In this document: positions 1 to 12,060 of the stretch, piece after piece
How the letters are laid out: the number at the start of each line of letters is the position of its first letter
Numbering within the stretch: position 1 is the stretch's first letter
Source: Morinoia aosen
Taxonomy: Eukaryota > Arthropoda > Malacostraca > Amphipoda > Talitridae
Reading direction: 5' to 3'
NCBI GenBank assembly: GCA_030386875.1
Contig: CM059563.1
Span: forward strand, 11,302,001 to 11,366,000
Length of the DNA stretch: 64,000 nt
Position numbers and translations under genes: made by a program
The notes under the pieces: generated by a model
What the model saw: the letters and a program-made list of their open reading frames with translations, nothing else
What the model was told of the DNA's origin: nothing
Databases searched by the model: none

Positions 1-119
1 GTGGCTGGGATAATTGACACACTGGAACCAGTGTCGATTAAAAATCGATATTTGGTAGTGGGATCGAGAATCGTTAAGAGGCGAGTAGTCTGGGAATGAG
101 GCAACGCAGTACTCGCTAC
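1..119 (-). CDS. Start of retrotransposon pol (aspartic protease), cut by window edge
   Basis: Read on the minus strand, this stretch is open in a frame different from gag and contains FLIDTGSSVSIIPA, the aspartic protease active-site signature (DTG) of retroelement pol proteins. The frame touches the gag stop codon, so gag and pol are in different registers. The rest of pol (reverse transcriptase, RNase H, integrase) would lie before base 1. Only about 39 residues are visible. Confidence 0.75.
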
Positions 120-1078
120 TATGCGTCGCTGTTGGCGTTTCCCGAAGTCATTTCGGTATAACGAGGACAGAATCGGGACCCGCACTTTCGTGCTTGGTCA
201 CCGAATTTGTGATGGAACCAGCATAAGTTACTACTAGCATCACGAGAGCGCGACCGAAAGCGGCGGTCTTGAGCTGACCTATCATAAGATCTACCTCTAT
301 CAAAACGTTGAGGAGGAGGAAAAGGATAGTGATAGGGAGAGTCGTAGGCATCTCGGTAGCTTTGGTATCTCCCTGGGCCTTGCCGGATGTGAGCTACACT
401 CTGACCTAGCTGGCAATTCTGGAAAGCTTGCTTTAGCTCAGCGATGTCTTGCTGCATCTTATCTATTGTGGCTGAGGATTGATTACTAGCAGTATTTGCC
501 GGGCTAAAATTTGCAGCTGATGCGTTCAAAGAGGCTACCTGCGGTGCTTGTGACACGTTTAGGTTGCGCATCACTGTCTCAGTGGACTCTGCAAGCATCT
601 CTAAAGTTTGGTCAGGGCTTGCTAGCGATAGAAATGGACGCACATTGGAAGGAAGTTTATTCATGTAAACTTCTTTCAGAAATCCCTCAGCTACGGCAAC
701 ACCCGCTGCAAGTTTGCGCAACTCCTTAACTAACGAAGTGGGAGAGAAAGAGACAGAGACAGGAGGAATTGCTGAGGCGTCTACAAGGCTTCTGAATTTG
801 TCCGCATCGGACATCTGAAGCTTTGCTAATATTTTGCCTTTCAAGATTCCGTAAGGATTTACAGCTGGAGGGTTTTCTAGCAATTGATTGGAGTCATTTA
901 ACAATTTTGTGGGAGCTGCGGACACAAGGGCATAAAACTTATCGTTTTCGTCCCTTATTTTATGATACCTAAACATTGCCTCCACTTGGTTAAACCAAGT
1001 GTGGCTGTCTTCTGGTATGAAAGGCGGCAGGCTCAGAGGTTTGGTGCGCGCTCGATCTTCATTATCTGTGTCAGGCAT
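119..1078 (-). CDS. Ty3/Gypsy retrotransposon gag-like ORF, 319 aa
   Basis: This is an intact 319-residue gag-like open frame of an LTR retrotransposon, whose product would form the particle that packages element RNA. Near the N-terminus it reads PFIPEDSHTWFNQVEAMF, the capsid-start pattern usual in arthropod Ty3/Gypsy (mag-like) gags. The middle is Gln/Asn/Ser-rich, followed by an Arg/Ser/Tyr-rich basic stretch. The C-terminus carries Cys286, Cys299 and Cys304 around CWFHHKFGDQARKC, a modified zinc-knuckle typical of these elements. The frame stops with TAG at 119-121 and the protease/pol frame starts at the same place in another register, so pol expression would need frameshifting. The leader and LTR lie at higher coordinates, which confirms the minus orientation. 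The family assignment is from motif recognition; activity is unknown. Confidence 0.8.
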   Translation of the reverse strand: MPDTDNEDRARTKPLSLPPFIPEDSHTWFNQVEAMFRYHKIRDENDKFYALVSAAPTKLLNDSNQLLENPPAVNPYGILKGKILAKLQMSDADKFRSLVDASAIPPVSVSFSPTSLVKELRKLAAGVAVAEGFLKEVYMNKLPSNVRPFLSLASPDQTLEMLAESTETVMRNLNVSQAPQVASLNASAANFSPANTASNQSSATIDKMQQDIAELKQAFQNCQLGQSVAHIRQGPGRYQSYRDAYDSPYHYPFPPPQRFDRGRSYDRSAQDRRFRSRSRDASSNLCWFHHKFGDQARKCGSRFCPRYTEMTSGNANSDA

Positions 1079-1568
1079 GCTAGCAATTTTCTTTGGGGAT
1101 GCACAGTTAAGCTATCAATGCCTATGACTTGGAATTAATGTGACAAAGGTTTGCGTTATTTCTTTACCTACTCAATCATTCAAATAAAGTTGAAACGGAA
1201 AGAAGAAAATATAAAATTGGAAACGAAAATTTATGCGGTATGCGGCAATTAGCGTAGGCACAAAAAAAAACAGGTGAGAAAAATATTTTTCTACCTACTG
1301 TGGCATATGAGACAAAAAAAAAAGGACAGGATAGCGCTGGAAAAATTTTTTTTTTTTTTTGTTAGAGCTGCTCAGAGAACATTCATTAACACGGTCAAAT
1401 CCATAGAAATTCTCAAAGACTACGACATGGGAAAATTTATCACTACAATGATATGCCAAAATTATCCTCTCTCACAATTTCTCAAACACTTATCGAGTTG
1501 AATATTTTTTTATTTAAGTTTTAAGGCTGGGGTTTTAATCTTTGGGGTTTTAAACTCGGGGTCACCAG
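1079..1568 (-). other. Retrotransposon leader with primer-binding site
   Basis: This is the untranslated leader between the LTR and gag of the minus-strand Gypsy element. Directly inside the LTR edge the minus strand reads TGGTGACCCCGAGTTT, a primer-binding site beginning TGG as expected for pairing with a tRNA 3' CCA end. The rest is AT-rich with A and T homopolymers and no coding potential that I recognise. Confidence 0.6.
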
Positions 1569-2560
1569 TGTTTTGGTTTTTGGATGGGGGTGCTAGTATC
1601 AGCTTCCAAAACCTAACAGTCACTCGACAGTATTCGCAAAACCGTTAGAAAGGTTAATGAGGCGAGGGAACTCAGCTCGGTCTTTTATTCGGAGGAACGC
1701 CCGGCGGACTGGCGGGATCTTGACTGGAAGATCTTCTCTAGGTGGGCACTCCGTGCCAGCGAGGTCCGGTGAGCGCTGGTGTCGGCAGGATGTAATGAGT
1801 TGTGTTTGGGAATTTATATAAGCCCAATTTAGACTTGCTAGTAGCATCAGCCTTTATAAAAAGAACCCGTGACGTTGGTGGTGTCACTTATGGTATCAGC
1901 TTTATTAATCCCAAGCTGGACGAGCAAGTTATCGTAGTAGAAGCAGGTAGTTTAGCTAGCCTGTGAGTGTAATCTTAGGCTTACTAGCTTCCAAAAATAA
2001 CCCATGTGAATCGCAAGGGAATAATTTGTAAATGAGATCTCTCAGGCCCAAAGCTCAGGTAAGATTCAGTTAAGGCAAAACAAGGCCCAGGGAACTGAGT
2101 GTGTGGTGGCGTTTGGCGATGTCGTTGAGGTTCTGCAAAAAGTCGAAACGCTGGATGAGCAGTCCCAGGAGACATCAAGGAAAAATTCCACCACTGACAG
2201 TCCCCAACATCGTAAATGATAAACTCCCACAAAGTAGACTCTCCGAGAAATCCTACAGATCCGACACGAGCTAATTTAATAAATCTCTCTTTTGTCAAGC
2301 TCAAAGTAGGATAGAATCACTTTAGGTTTGCAAAAACTCTTTCACCACTGCTCTTACTTTAAATAGAGGCATGAACTTTTAAAGGAGATTTTTTTTTGTA
2401 ATGAAACACTTGTGATTCTTTTTAGAGCAACAATCGGTGATTCCATTTGTGGAATTATAGCAAATTCGTGAGACTGAATACACGGGATTCATGCAGTCGG
2501 AAGGAATTATTCAGAAAATAGCTAAAAAACATAGGATGAGAATTAATAACTTTTTTGTGT
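1569..2560 (-). mobile_element. Gypsy LTR (5' LTR of the minus-strand element), outer edge unresolved
   Basis: The inner edge is set by TG at 1569 (CA on the minus strand) next to the primer-binding site. Blocks at about 1710-1790, 2085-2240 and 2385-2500 recur in the same order and spacing at 63200-63290, 63590-63740 and 63860-63970, so both are copies of one LTR family. On the minus strand a TATA-like TTATATAA lies near 1820. The outer end is not clear and the LTR may run further. Confidence 0.5.
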
Positions 2561-3845
2561 ACTCTAGAACACCTCTATATCCGTACGAGAAATAACAAGG
2601 AAAAAATCCTAACTTTCATTAAGATCAATCATACTGAAAAGCACTGGCAAGCATCATTGATAAAAAAATAAGGAATAATATCTACCTGAGAAAAGAAACA
2701 CTAAACGTGTTGCTTGCACAGAAAGAAAAAATTCGCAAGACGAAACATGAAAATCAAGGTGACAATGACCCGGCGGTTTTTTACGTTTCGCCATTTGCAA
2801 TAAACCGCCGGCATAACATCGTAAGCGTTCACGAAGTATTTTGTACGCGAGAAGTACGCGTTTACGATGGCAGATGCTAGTATGTATTTCTGCCGCAAGA
2901 GTAAGGAAAAATTGATTTAATTTGTTGATAGTGATTTATATTGAAATAAGTGCGATTAAACGCAAGATTTAAGGAGTAATGAAATACGAAAAAAACTAAA
3001 ACTTTAGCAGGCATTTTCGTGAATAATCTTCGTAATCTATAATCCGTACGAAATTATTAAAAGGCATTCCCAATTATTATTTCACGTCAAACACACTTCA
3101 GAAAACTACTGCAAGTATGTTGTGAAAAAGAAATATTATTCCACGTGCATAAAGTACGATTTTAAATCACAGAGTAATGACACGAGACGGCAGTTTTATT
3201 CTCCGCAAATTTGGAAAACAAAGACGCCGGTGACAAAGACTCTATCAACAAAGACGCCGGCGGTTTTAGCCGCGCTCTATCACCCGTATTCGTGAACGGA
3301 TCTTGAATTAATATGACAGCTGCAAAATGTATAACTTTGTAGTAAGGCACAAACGTAGTTGAATAATATAATGACTCGACACAGGAAATGAATCGTGACA
3401 CGCAAATTTATACGTTTTGTCACGTCGAGGTAGCACTCGAAAATGAACATGCTAGTCTAAGAATTTTAACACTATTTTAGAGTTTATCCCTACATCACGA
3501 CGATGAACAGATCCTTAAGTTTATCACCATGCACACAGAGAATTTACACTGTATACTTTACCGGGTTTTTCTATTCTCACACTTAATTTCTTTCAACTTA
3601 CGAGAGATGTACGCACGCTAGCAAGTCACGAAAAAGAGTGAGTCAGTTCAAGCGTCGCGCTTGGATGTTGCCACTTCCGGCTGCTTTAAAACTCGAAATG
3701 TCGATTGATTATTTGATCTCTCATGTATTTACTCACAAACTTCAACGATTACGAATTAGAAGTAGAAAATAATTAATAATAATTTAGAGTAAGATTTTTA
3801 ATGCTAATAATTATTTTATTTTAGTGCGAATGGGAAAGTTTATAA
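2561..3845. other. No gene recognised
   Basis: AT-rich sequence, possibly the outer part of the long LTR: a short motif near 2975 resembles the end of the window near 63975. I see no conserved coding frame or structured RNA. Confidence 0.4.
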
Positions 3846-6296
3846 TTTTTACGCTTTGTAGCGAATGCTACAGATATAAGGTTTATTGGATATGATGAAT
3901 ATAAGGTTTATTAGATTTGATGAGTTTTGTAAGATCATGTGAAGTAGAAAATGAGACTAGAATTTACGCCCTAAGTAGAGTGACGTGTGACCGGCCTGAG
4001 TGTGCCGCCATGGAGGCGGTTACGTAACGGCCCGGTAACTTTGAAAAGACCCGGTCGTTAAGTTGGAAGTGTTTTAACTTAGTTCATCATGCGAGACTTT
4101 AGGAGTGAGAGCTTAGAAGTTAGTTTAAAGTATAACTTAGTTTCTAGTGTGGATTGTGACAACGATTAGAGAATTTCAAAGTCAAGAGAATTAACTAATT
4201 CAATATTCAAATTACAACCTGATAGTAGAAAATATAGGTGGGTAGTTGAATAATTTATATGTCATATTTTACCTGTTGTAATTAGGTAATTTCGAGATCC
4301 TCATATCGCCATGCTAACCTTTGTTTTATTCGTGTAATTGCAGGATCTACAAACAAAGCTACCTCCCCTACCTTTACCTCTTTTGATCAAGTGATTATTC
4401 GTTATTCAGGCATGTCGTAATTAACTGTACTTAGAATCCTAACACCATTAGAATCTTCCATTACTATTCGGATAATAGTACGTTGCGAAGTTCCCCAGTC
4501 TTTTCTCCTGAATAATCCAGTGGGCCAAAAATAAATATTTACTCGTTCGACTAGTCTTTATCCCTTACTAGTCGCTATACGAATAATTGACTCGTTAGGC
4601 AGTTCCAAACGAAACCCCACGTTTGAACTAGCCTCACGTTCATGCTTCACCTTTTCATTCTCGCCGTCCATTTTACTTCGGCCATCTCCACTCGTTGAGC
4701 CACCCAAATCACCCACATACGGGAAGTACCATACTCACATTCCGCCTTCACCTGGACCCACAACGGACTCCCACTCACCGCCGCGAGCGGTTGGAGTACG
4801 CCACCAGGACTGGATCCGGAACCCCGCATCAAGAAGTGGAAAACCCCAACGAGTGAACAGTGGCCACGGCACCCCTCAGCGTCAAATAAATAAATAGGCG
4901 ATCTAATCAGTGACTTCCACTTACACTCAATAGATAGTTCGTGCAAGTGATCTGAAAACATCGGTGCCAGTAGAGCACCAGATTACCTACTCCTTCTGAG
5001 TCAAAGGGCCCAAACAGACTTTCAATCTTAATCTTATTTTTGTATTTATGTGCCTAGCCATAGACACAGTAAATGCTGGTGACCCTGTCAAACCTTAGTT
5101 GCCTAAACCTTGATGATACCAGAACATCAACCGGGTGTACTTAAAGCTATACGTAAAAATTGAAGTACTCGCACCAAGCGAAAAGTTCATACTGGTGACC
5201 CAGAGTTCATACACTTGTGTCTTCGCCTCTGGACCTGACTAACTGACTGCCTCTTAACCGCTGCTTGATCATCACTTTACCCGAAATCACTAAGCACACA
5301 TTTGACGTACATTTACCTACGTAATTCCAAGAGTCTCAAGTCTTGTGGTTGCCCCATCCCAGTTGACCAAATTTCGTAAAACGTGACGTGTCCAAATTCT
5401 CCAGTTCCGAAGCGTCTTATGCCGTTAAGAACTCGCTGGCCTTCCTCTACGAATAAACCAAGATGGGTCCACAATTCTGCTCTGGTTTAATTTCCGTCAC
5501 TAAAATCTCAAACATCGTTATTATACCGTTGAAGCAGGGGATTTCTCATTATCAGAACGAGATCAACACCCGGATAACTTTACAGTGTAGTATTCTGTCA
5601 CAATTTGGTATGCTCGAGAACTTCTTTCTGCACATGTTTTTGTTTGTCAGTTGGATATCTACCTGTTTTTTGTATCAAAGATTTGTTTTTAAAGAAAAAA
5701 GTGTCCACTAATCAACTCAGTGAGAATCAATCGTTATCTGAAGTTCGCCCAAAGTTGGGAACTCAATTTAGTTATGTGAAGCTTGAAGAGCGAAACAATT
5801 TGAGAGGTCACCAGCACGTGGGAACGCGGATTGAATTTAGTGATTAGCAAAACTCAGAAGGAGTTAAGTGCGGTGTTCGGATGCTCCACGGCATCAATTT
5901 TAATCAAATTATCATGAGTCTTTCCACGGACTAAACCAACCGGAAGGACAAGGATAGACTTTGGTTTCTCGCCTGGCCTTTATTGGGTCTGAAGGGGCTG
6001 TTAGCCGTTGGTAGCTTCAGGTTGAAACTTCCTGGTCAACCGTCGGTAGCTTCAGGATGAGACTTCCTGGTACGATCTTGAATAGGGCTGCAACCGGCTA
6101 GCAGCAGTGATTGTGAGATGGCGGGTGTATGGTTGTGTAAGGATAGTGTGCAAAGATTCCCAGTGTCTGGTTGAACGACTCAGTGTCAAGTGGATTAGAC
6201 AACTGGCCAGAGAATACTCATGCACGTCAATGTGATTTGACGAGGGAAATAATGATTGAGAGGAATAAGTGTAGCATTCGCTACAAAGCGTAAAAA
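3846..6296. repeat. 2.45-kb segment bounded by a perfect 27-bp inverted repeat
   Basis: Positions 3846-3872 and 6270-6296 are perfect reverse complements over 27 bp. Each copy contains the hairpin TGTAGCGAATGCTACA. Similarity stops immediately inside the repeats. Two primer-binding-site-like TGGTGACCC motifs occur near 5083 and 5191, and just beyond the right repeat the + strand reads TTGGTGACGACGATGAGG. The segment therefore looks like LTR-retrotransposon debris whose LTR ends begin and end with the hairpin. An alternative is a non-autonomous DNA element. No transposase or gag could be read. Confidence 0.45.
5989..6076 (+). repeat. Short tandem duplication (~36 bp unit)
   Basis: A unit containing GGTAGCTTCAGG followed by ACTTCCTGGT occurs twice in tandem with a few differences. 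No function is suggested. Confidence 0.6.
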
Positions 6297-6519
6297 CTAC
6301 CCAGTGTTTTGTTTCGTTGGTGACGACGATGAGGTGAGAATTGCTGTAACACCGCTAGAGTAAGACGCCAATGTCAGAGTGCGTTTTTGAAAAAAGACGC
6401 CACTGCGCAGTATTGCCATACAGGGGGTGAATAACGATTTTCATTACCACAAGTTCTTAAACCTCATGCTCTGATATGAAAGCCAAAGGCATTAGTGAAC
6501 AAGTTTGTCAGTTACAAAA

Positions 6520-6790
6520 AATTCTATCCTATCTACTCTTGAGCTTGACGAAAAAGAGAACAAATGAAATTCCCTAGAGTCGAATCTGTAGGATTTCTCA
6601 AATTCTACTTTGTGGGAGTTTATTATTTACGATGTTGGGGGACTGTCAGTGGTGGAAATTTCCTTGATGTCTCCTTGGACTGCTCATCCAGCGTTCGTCT
6701 TTTTGCAGACCTCATCGTCATCACCAACGCCAACACACCAGTTTTCCCCTGGGCTTTCTTTAATGGGGATTGCCTTACTTGGATTAATTT
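6520..6790 (+). mobile_element. Diverged Gypsy LTR fragment, opposite orientation
   Basis: The stretch matches the reverse complement of the LTR at 2040-2350: GAGCTTGAC, TCTGTAGGATTTCTC, TACGATGTTGGGG and CTTGATGTCTCC follow in the same order. Similarity fades after about 6790, so the copy is truncated or strongly diverged. Confidence 0.55.
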
Positions 6791-8550
6791 TGGTCTTTGT
6801 TTTGGACCTGGCCTTAACTTAACTGGCCTTACCTGAACTGGGCCGCTTTTCGGAGACTTTTCTGGAACTAGTTTTGGGTCTTTCTCTTGCTGGGACTTTG
6901 TTTTGGCCTTGTCTGGCATTAACTGAAAAACTACCAGCATCACCTTAAAATTCAACTCCCTGCTTTCAATACAATAACTATATGGCCCGGCTTGAAATGA
7001 AATAAGCTGATACGTAAATTGAGACTACCGATGGTCAGGGTCTTTCAAGTCTTATGAATTGGGGCTCCTATAAATTACAAAATCACAGCCACACTGTCGA
7101 CTTCGTCACTAGCCGGAGTCTACCGCCCGCACGGACTGAAAATCACCGTCAGCCAAGTTCTTCATTAACTCAAGACTCGGCGGTCCTTTCCGGCTCCTTC
7201 AAATAAACCACAAACAAGCTGAGTTTCCACGCTAATCATTATCCTTTCTCATGGTTCACGAACGCTTATCGAGGTACGTTTTGGTTTGGCTATACCCCAC
7301 GGCCAAAACCAAACATACGCGTGAAGGAGAAAGTGGCAGTTTTTGTCCTTTGTTACGTTTTCTACCGGATTAGTTGCCTTTATAAGAGTGAGCTAAGATG
7401 GCACGGTAGGTGAATGTAACAGTGGAGTGTCTCGTGGCTTCATATGCCCCTCTGGGGCCCAAGCACTACACTCAAACGAATCTCTTACGTGAATCCAGAC
7501 TCTGCCTGGAGAGCTGGCTTTATATACGCACTACCGGAAACTTGCGAAATGGTTCTGCGTGAGAACGCGATAAAAGCTGATGCTTCGAAAAATGTTTCAA
7601 TATTTCGGGTCAAATTTTAATAGATTTCGGGGTTTTTCCATATTTCAATAGAATTGAAAAATATGGAAGCCATATAACAATCGGATTTCAAAATTTTATT
7701 TGAACTTACTTTCATTATGGATGTTGATTATTCACAAGAATTATTCTAAAATCTAATGCTACAATTTCATTATAATATTTGTCAAATAGCCACACGTGTA
7801 AAATTTCAGCACGTAAATTAGTGAAACAGCTCAAAACGTGGTTAACCCAAATAACTTCACAAATACTATAACATGTCGTTAAACATATATACTTTTTAAA
7901 GTTTTTTATGCGTATATGGGTTAGGTGGGCTTCTACTTTGGTGTTAGTTATTTATAAGTAAGTTGAGCTGGTCAGTCAGGGTATTTTGAGAACACTTTTA
8001 GGGTTCGAAGGTTTAGCGGTCACTTTCTAAATTTTAAATAAGGCTGAAAACCTTGGAGTAATGTAAGTTACTGCTGAGAGAAAGAAATAACTATTGAAAC
8101 CTAATGATCAATCAGCCAAGCTACGTATGTGCCTGCTTCAAGTAGTACGAAGAAAATTAAAAATAATATGTTGTTGCTCAATGAAATTTGGGAATCCGCA
8201 TGTTACGAGTTAGAAATAGTGAACTGTCTGCTAACCGATCGTAAAAAGTTTTTAATGATCCTATCTTTGCAGTAAATTTTGCTTAGTAAAGATCTTGAAT
8301 TTTGTTTAAAGGAAGATTTATGACCTTTAATGTAAGTAGTATTCATATTTATGGAATATGAGGGTTTTTGGTGTGATATTTCATGATAGTTGAGTAGTTA
8401 GCCTATTTCGTTAACTAGTTGACCACTAAGTTACTTAGGCTATCTCTTATAGGCTACATTATTTATATTTATAGCCAAGGAAAAATACATCTGCATAACT
8501 TAGTATAGCAAAATAGATTCATAAAAATGCCATCTAGTGCTGAGTTGAGT
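6791..8550. other. No gene recognised
   Basis: The first ~750 bp are moderately GC-rich with a TATA-like TTTATATA near 7520 and may be remaining LTR sequence. The rest is AT-rich. A small inverted repeat (CCATATTTC ... GAAAAATATGG) lies near 7638-7668. I see no gene. Confidence 0.4.
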
Positions 8551-8558
8551 CATTAAAC

Positions 8559-10116
8559 AGTAAATGTGTAGCGTTTGGTAAGAATCAACTTTTGAATTTT
8601 TGGTGCCAGAACATAAACTAGGTAAGTTAGTTGATTAACTACATCAAAATAAACAAGGGTAAATCTGAAGGATATGTCAGTTGTTGATTTTCCACTTTTT
8701 GGTGCCTGAACCTAATTAATTGAATCAAAATAAACAAGTTTTCTTCTATGCACTTTCCATCTCAAATGAGTATTTTACAATTTATAGCGGTAAGTTAGTT
8801 TCGTCTTTGATGACGAATGCGCTCGAATAAACAGCTACTCATCAATTTTCGAATTTTTGTTGCTTGAATCGTGGTAATATCGAAATAAACAACTTTTCTT
8901 GTATACACTTTATTCGTCAAATGAGTATTTAACGAGGTATAGCGGTAGGTTTGGTTTTGTCTTTGATAACGATCGCGCTGGAAGCGAGTGCGCATTGCAG
9001 TGTTACTGTCCGACGTGCTCATTGAATAACTTGCAACTTCAAACACTGAAGTTTCGGTAAGTTTTTTACCGCTATAACTAATAAAATACTCATTTGCGAT
9101 GGAAAGTGCATAGAAGAAAACTTGTTTATTTTGATCTAATTAACTATGCTAAGGCATCAAAATTTACAAAATTGATAACTGACATATCCTTCAGATTTAC
9201 CTAAACAAGTTTTCTTCTATGCACTTTTTGTTGCAAATGACTATTTTACGAGTTATAGCGGTATGGTACTTATTGCAAAGTTCTATGTCCCTGGTAGCCT
9301 TATAAATTATCCAATGATATTAAAATAACAACTATTGATATTTGAATAACTTCCAAGGTTTTTATTGAAATGACCTATTCTTCATGAACAGATTTTGAAA
9401 TTTTTCAAAACCAAATAGATACTCGAGAAAGTGAACTATTTTAACGTTTGATCATAACATTTTTGAACTTTTTTCTAATTTATGTCCTGCGATTCTGAAA
9501 TTACACCCTGATCGCAATTGTATTGTTGCAAGTGCGGGTAAAAAGGGGAAGACTCCAATGGACTCTTACATTAATGGTCTAATAATTGTGTTATTAAAGT
9601 ATCTTATATTATGTTGGAATTGTAACTAACCTGCAGCTGTAGTAAAAGAATTAGTCTTCATCTTAAGATTAAGCTTCAGGCTCTACTGCGATGGAACGTT
9701 GCTTTTCGGAGAGCGGTAGGTACAGTTTTGAAGAGTCTATGAAGTAATGATATAATAGTGATTTCCTTTCATGGCTGGTGATGAATAAATAGCAAAACAA
9801 ATATTGAATTAAAAATTAGGTTCTAATTCTGGGTTGTTTCACCCACTCTTTAATGTCTTTTCACAAGCGGGAATGCGCTCGATCATTCGGGCGCGTCAAA
9901 AGGAAGAGTCCATTGTAGTGTTGTTTTACAACGCCCTCGATGAATTTATCTCCGCTTCAAACACTAGAGTTGCGGTCAGTAATTTACCGCTATAACTCAT
10001 TAAATACTCATTTGCAACGGAAAGTGCATAGAAGAAAACTTGTTCATTTTAACCTAATTTACTATGTTTAAGCCCCAAACTGGAAATCAATTCTTGCCAA
10101 ACGCTACACATTTACC
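8559..10116. mobile_element. Foldback-like DNA element with 8-bp target duplication
   Basis: The ends are inverted repeats (GTAAATGTGTAGCGTTTGG on the left, its near complement on the right), flanked by a perfect direct repeat CATTAAAC at 8551-8558 and 10117-10124. Inside, a ~100-bp module (ATAGCGGTA ... AAATGAGTATTT ... AAAGTGCATAGAAG, with AAACAAGTTTTCTTCTATGC) occurs several times in both orientations, near 8720-8790, 8890-8950, 9065-9150, 9205-9265 and 9985-10050. The 8-bp duplication suits hAT- or P-superfamily integration, and nested inverted modules suit Foldback-type elements. No transposase is visible, so it is non-autonomous. Confidence 0.7.
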
Positions 10117-10124
10117 CATTAAAC

Positions 10125-10753
10125 TGCTAATGTAACTATTAAGCTGCATAATTAAGAGTTTAGTCTTTAAGGCTGCAGCACTTAGTCTAGTTGTCTTGTA
10201 ATTGATTTTTGAGTAAATTTAAAACCTAGTCATAGACGTTTTGGCTCAATTGGTTGCTTGTATATCAACAGCCTGTAGTGACTGTTTAATTATATACTTT
10301 GCAAATAAAATGTATCAAACTGTTTCTTCATCAATATTTGGGGTCTACATCTAAGTTAACATATTTACTGCCCTCTGTTGTGGTTAATGGTTTGTTTGGT
10401 TGTGCTGTAAAAAGCAGTATTAAAAAATTTACTTTCCTGATTGAATTCATTTTTATTTTTTCTATCAAATAGAAAAATGCCATTGCACAATATTTCACCT
10501 TGTATAATTTTATTGGTCATGATGCATTTTAATGCGCTCCTGGAAATCAAAAATTCTGTTCTAAAGAATCACTGTTGGAATACATTTAAAAACGTTTTAC
10601 AAGAATGATATTCTGCTTGCTGATGCATTATTTTCAAGATATAACACCAATTACGTTCAGGTGGGAATAAAATTATATAGTTGGTTGCTTAGTCGCTGCA
10701 TTGTGTGGTCACGCCCTCATTTTTGGCAGAAGAACAGTGTTGGTTTTGGTAAG
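10125..10753. other. No gene recognised
   Basis: AT-rich spacer between two transposable elements; nothing recognisable on either strand. Confidence 0.4.
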
Positions 10754-10757
10754 TTAA

Positions 10758-11596
10758 CCCGTTGCCACGTCCTTGACTCTTAAAAAGTCAACAAAGCTGG
10801 TACGTGTTTCACATCGGCAAACCTAGGGTTACCATATATGGTCTTGAGCGTCTCGTTGAGCGCTATTCATTGGTGTAAGGTAAAATTAGGGGGAAGGTAA
10901 CAGGGAAGGAGAGGTAACAAGCTCAAATCTGTATGAATTCTTCTGCTCAGTCTGGAGTGTAGCTACCAGCACTGCACAACCTCTTAGAAGGCCAGCAGTG
11001 TAGCTGAGGCATACCAGCACACACTCTGCCTCTTAGAAGGTCGATATCATTTTTATTTTTTTATGTTTTGTTTTAAAAAAATAGGAGTCCAAATCCACAG
11101 ATTTACTCCTAGGCAAAAAATAATACCACCGTTGTATTTGGGAGGAAAAGCTCTATGCATATCAAACTATTTACAAGCAATGAAACTGCTTGATAACAGC
11201 CTATACACAAAATGCACTGAAAAATCAAAACTGTATTTTATATATAATGCACATAACTCCGGAACTATTAGACCTGAAAAAAATTCACATACCACAAGAT
11301 TCAGCAATTCAGAATCTTTGAAAATGCATCATAAAAAAACATGAAAGTGCAATAAATAAAAAATGACCAGTGATTTTCTGATTTCTGTTTTTTTGTATTT
11401 TATGAAATAAAAACTCAAATTCCATAAATTTTTGTTGGGGTAGCAGCAATTTTTCCCCACTGACAGAAAGAGCAACTCTCTCTCTTTACAATGAGCCCCC
11501 AATGAAACTTCTAACATGATTAATGAATGTACAGTAAGTTGCACAGTTGACCCATTTTCTTCAAACCTCCCGGTATGTCGACCATGTGGAGACGGG
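10758..11596 (+). mobile_element. piggyBac-type MITE, 839 bp, copy 1
   Basis: The element is bounded by TTAA at 10754-10757 and 11597-11600. It starts CCCGTTGCCACGTCC and ends GTGGAGACGGG, so both ends begin CCCGT when read inward and TTAA is the target duplication, as in piggyBac elements. Subterminal CTCTTAGAAGG-like motifs repeat near the left end. An inverted copy of exactly the same length lies at 34542-35380. No transposase frame is present. Confidence 0.75.
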
Positions 11597-11639
11597 TTAA
11601 GGAGATCGTCCCACTTTTTCAACTTTTTTCGTCCGATTC

Positions 11640-12060
11640 GTTTGAAAATTGGCCACTATATGTATTTTGTGAAAGTCAATCATTATTACTCCGGTCATTT
11701 TTTCGATTTAAAGCTTAGTTTTTTTCTAAAAATTAGTTTTTTGGTATATTTTATGGATATTTCAAAATGGTTCTCGTCTTTGAGTTTTGATGCTAGAACA
11801 AAACCAAAGACAGTGTTAGAATCCTTGGAACATTCCTAACAAACTCAAATATATTTTTTTTTAAATCAACTTTTTTCTATTTTTTCAAATTTCTAAAAGC
11901 AACAGTAATTTTTTAGATTTAGAGCTATATATTTTTTCAAAAAATTTGTATATGAAAAAAAAGCCCATTTGCGTTTGTTAGTAATGTTCAAAGGATTCTA
12001 AAACTGTCTTTGGTTGTGTTCTAGCATCAAAACTCGATAACGAGTGTAACGATCGTTTTT
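11640..12060. repeat. Inverted pair of a ~90-bp repeat
   Basis: A block containing GATGCTAGAACAAAACCAAAG, GAATCCTTGGAACATTCC and AACAAACTCAAAT (11789-11851) recurs inverted at about 11963-12045. A third copy, direct, lies at 13125-13275. It may be an unrecognised MITE family; ends and duplications are not clear. Confidence 0.55.

Noticed and set aside
5463-5847. Overlapping + strand open frames inside the 2.45-kb segment
   Set aside because: No gag, protease or transposase motif could be recognised; kept only as part of the repeat.
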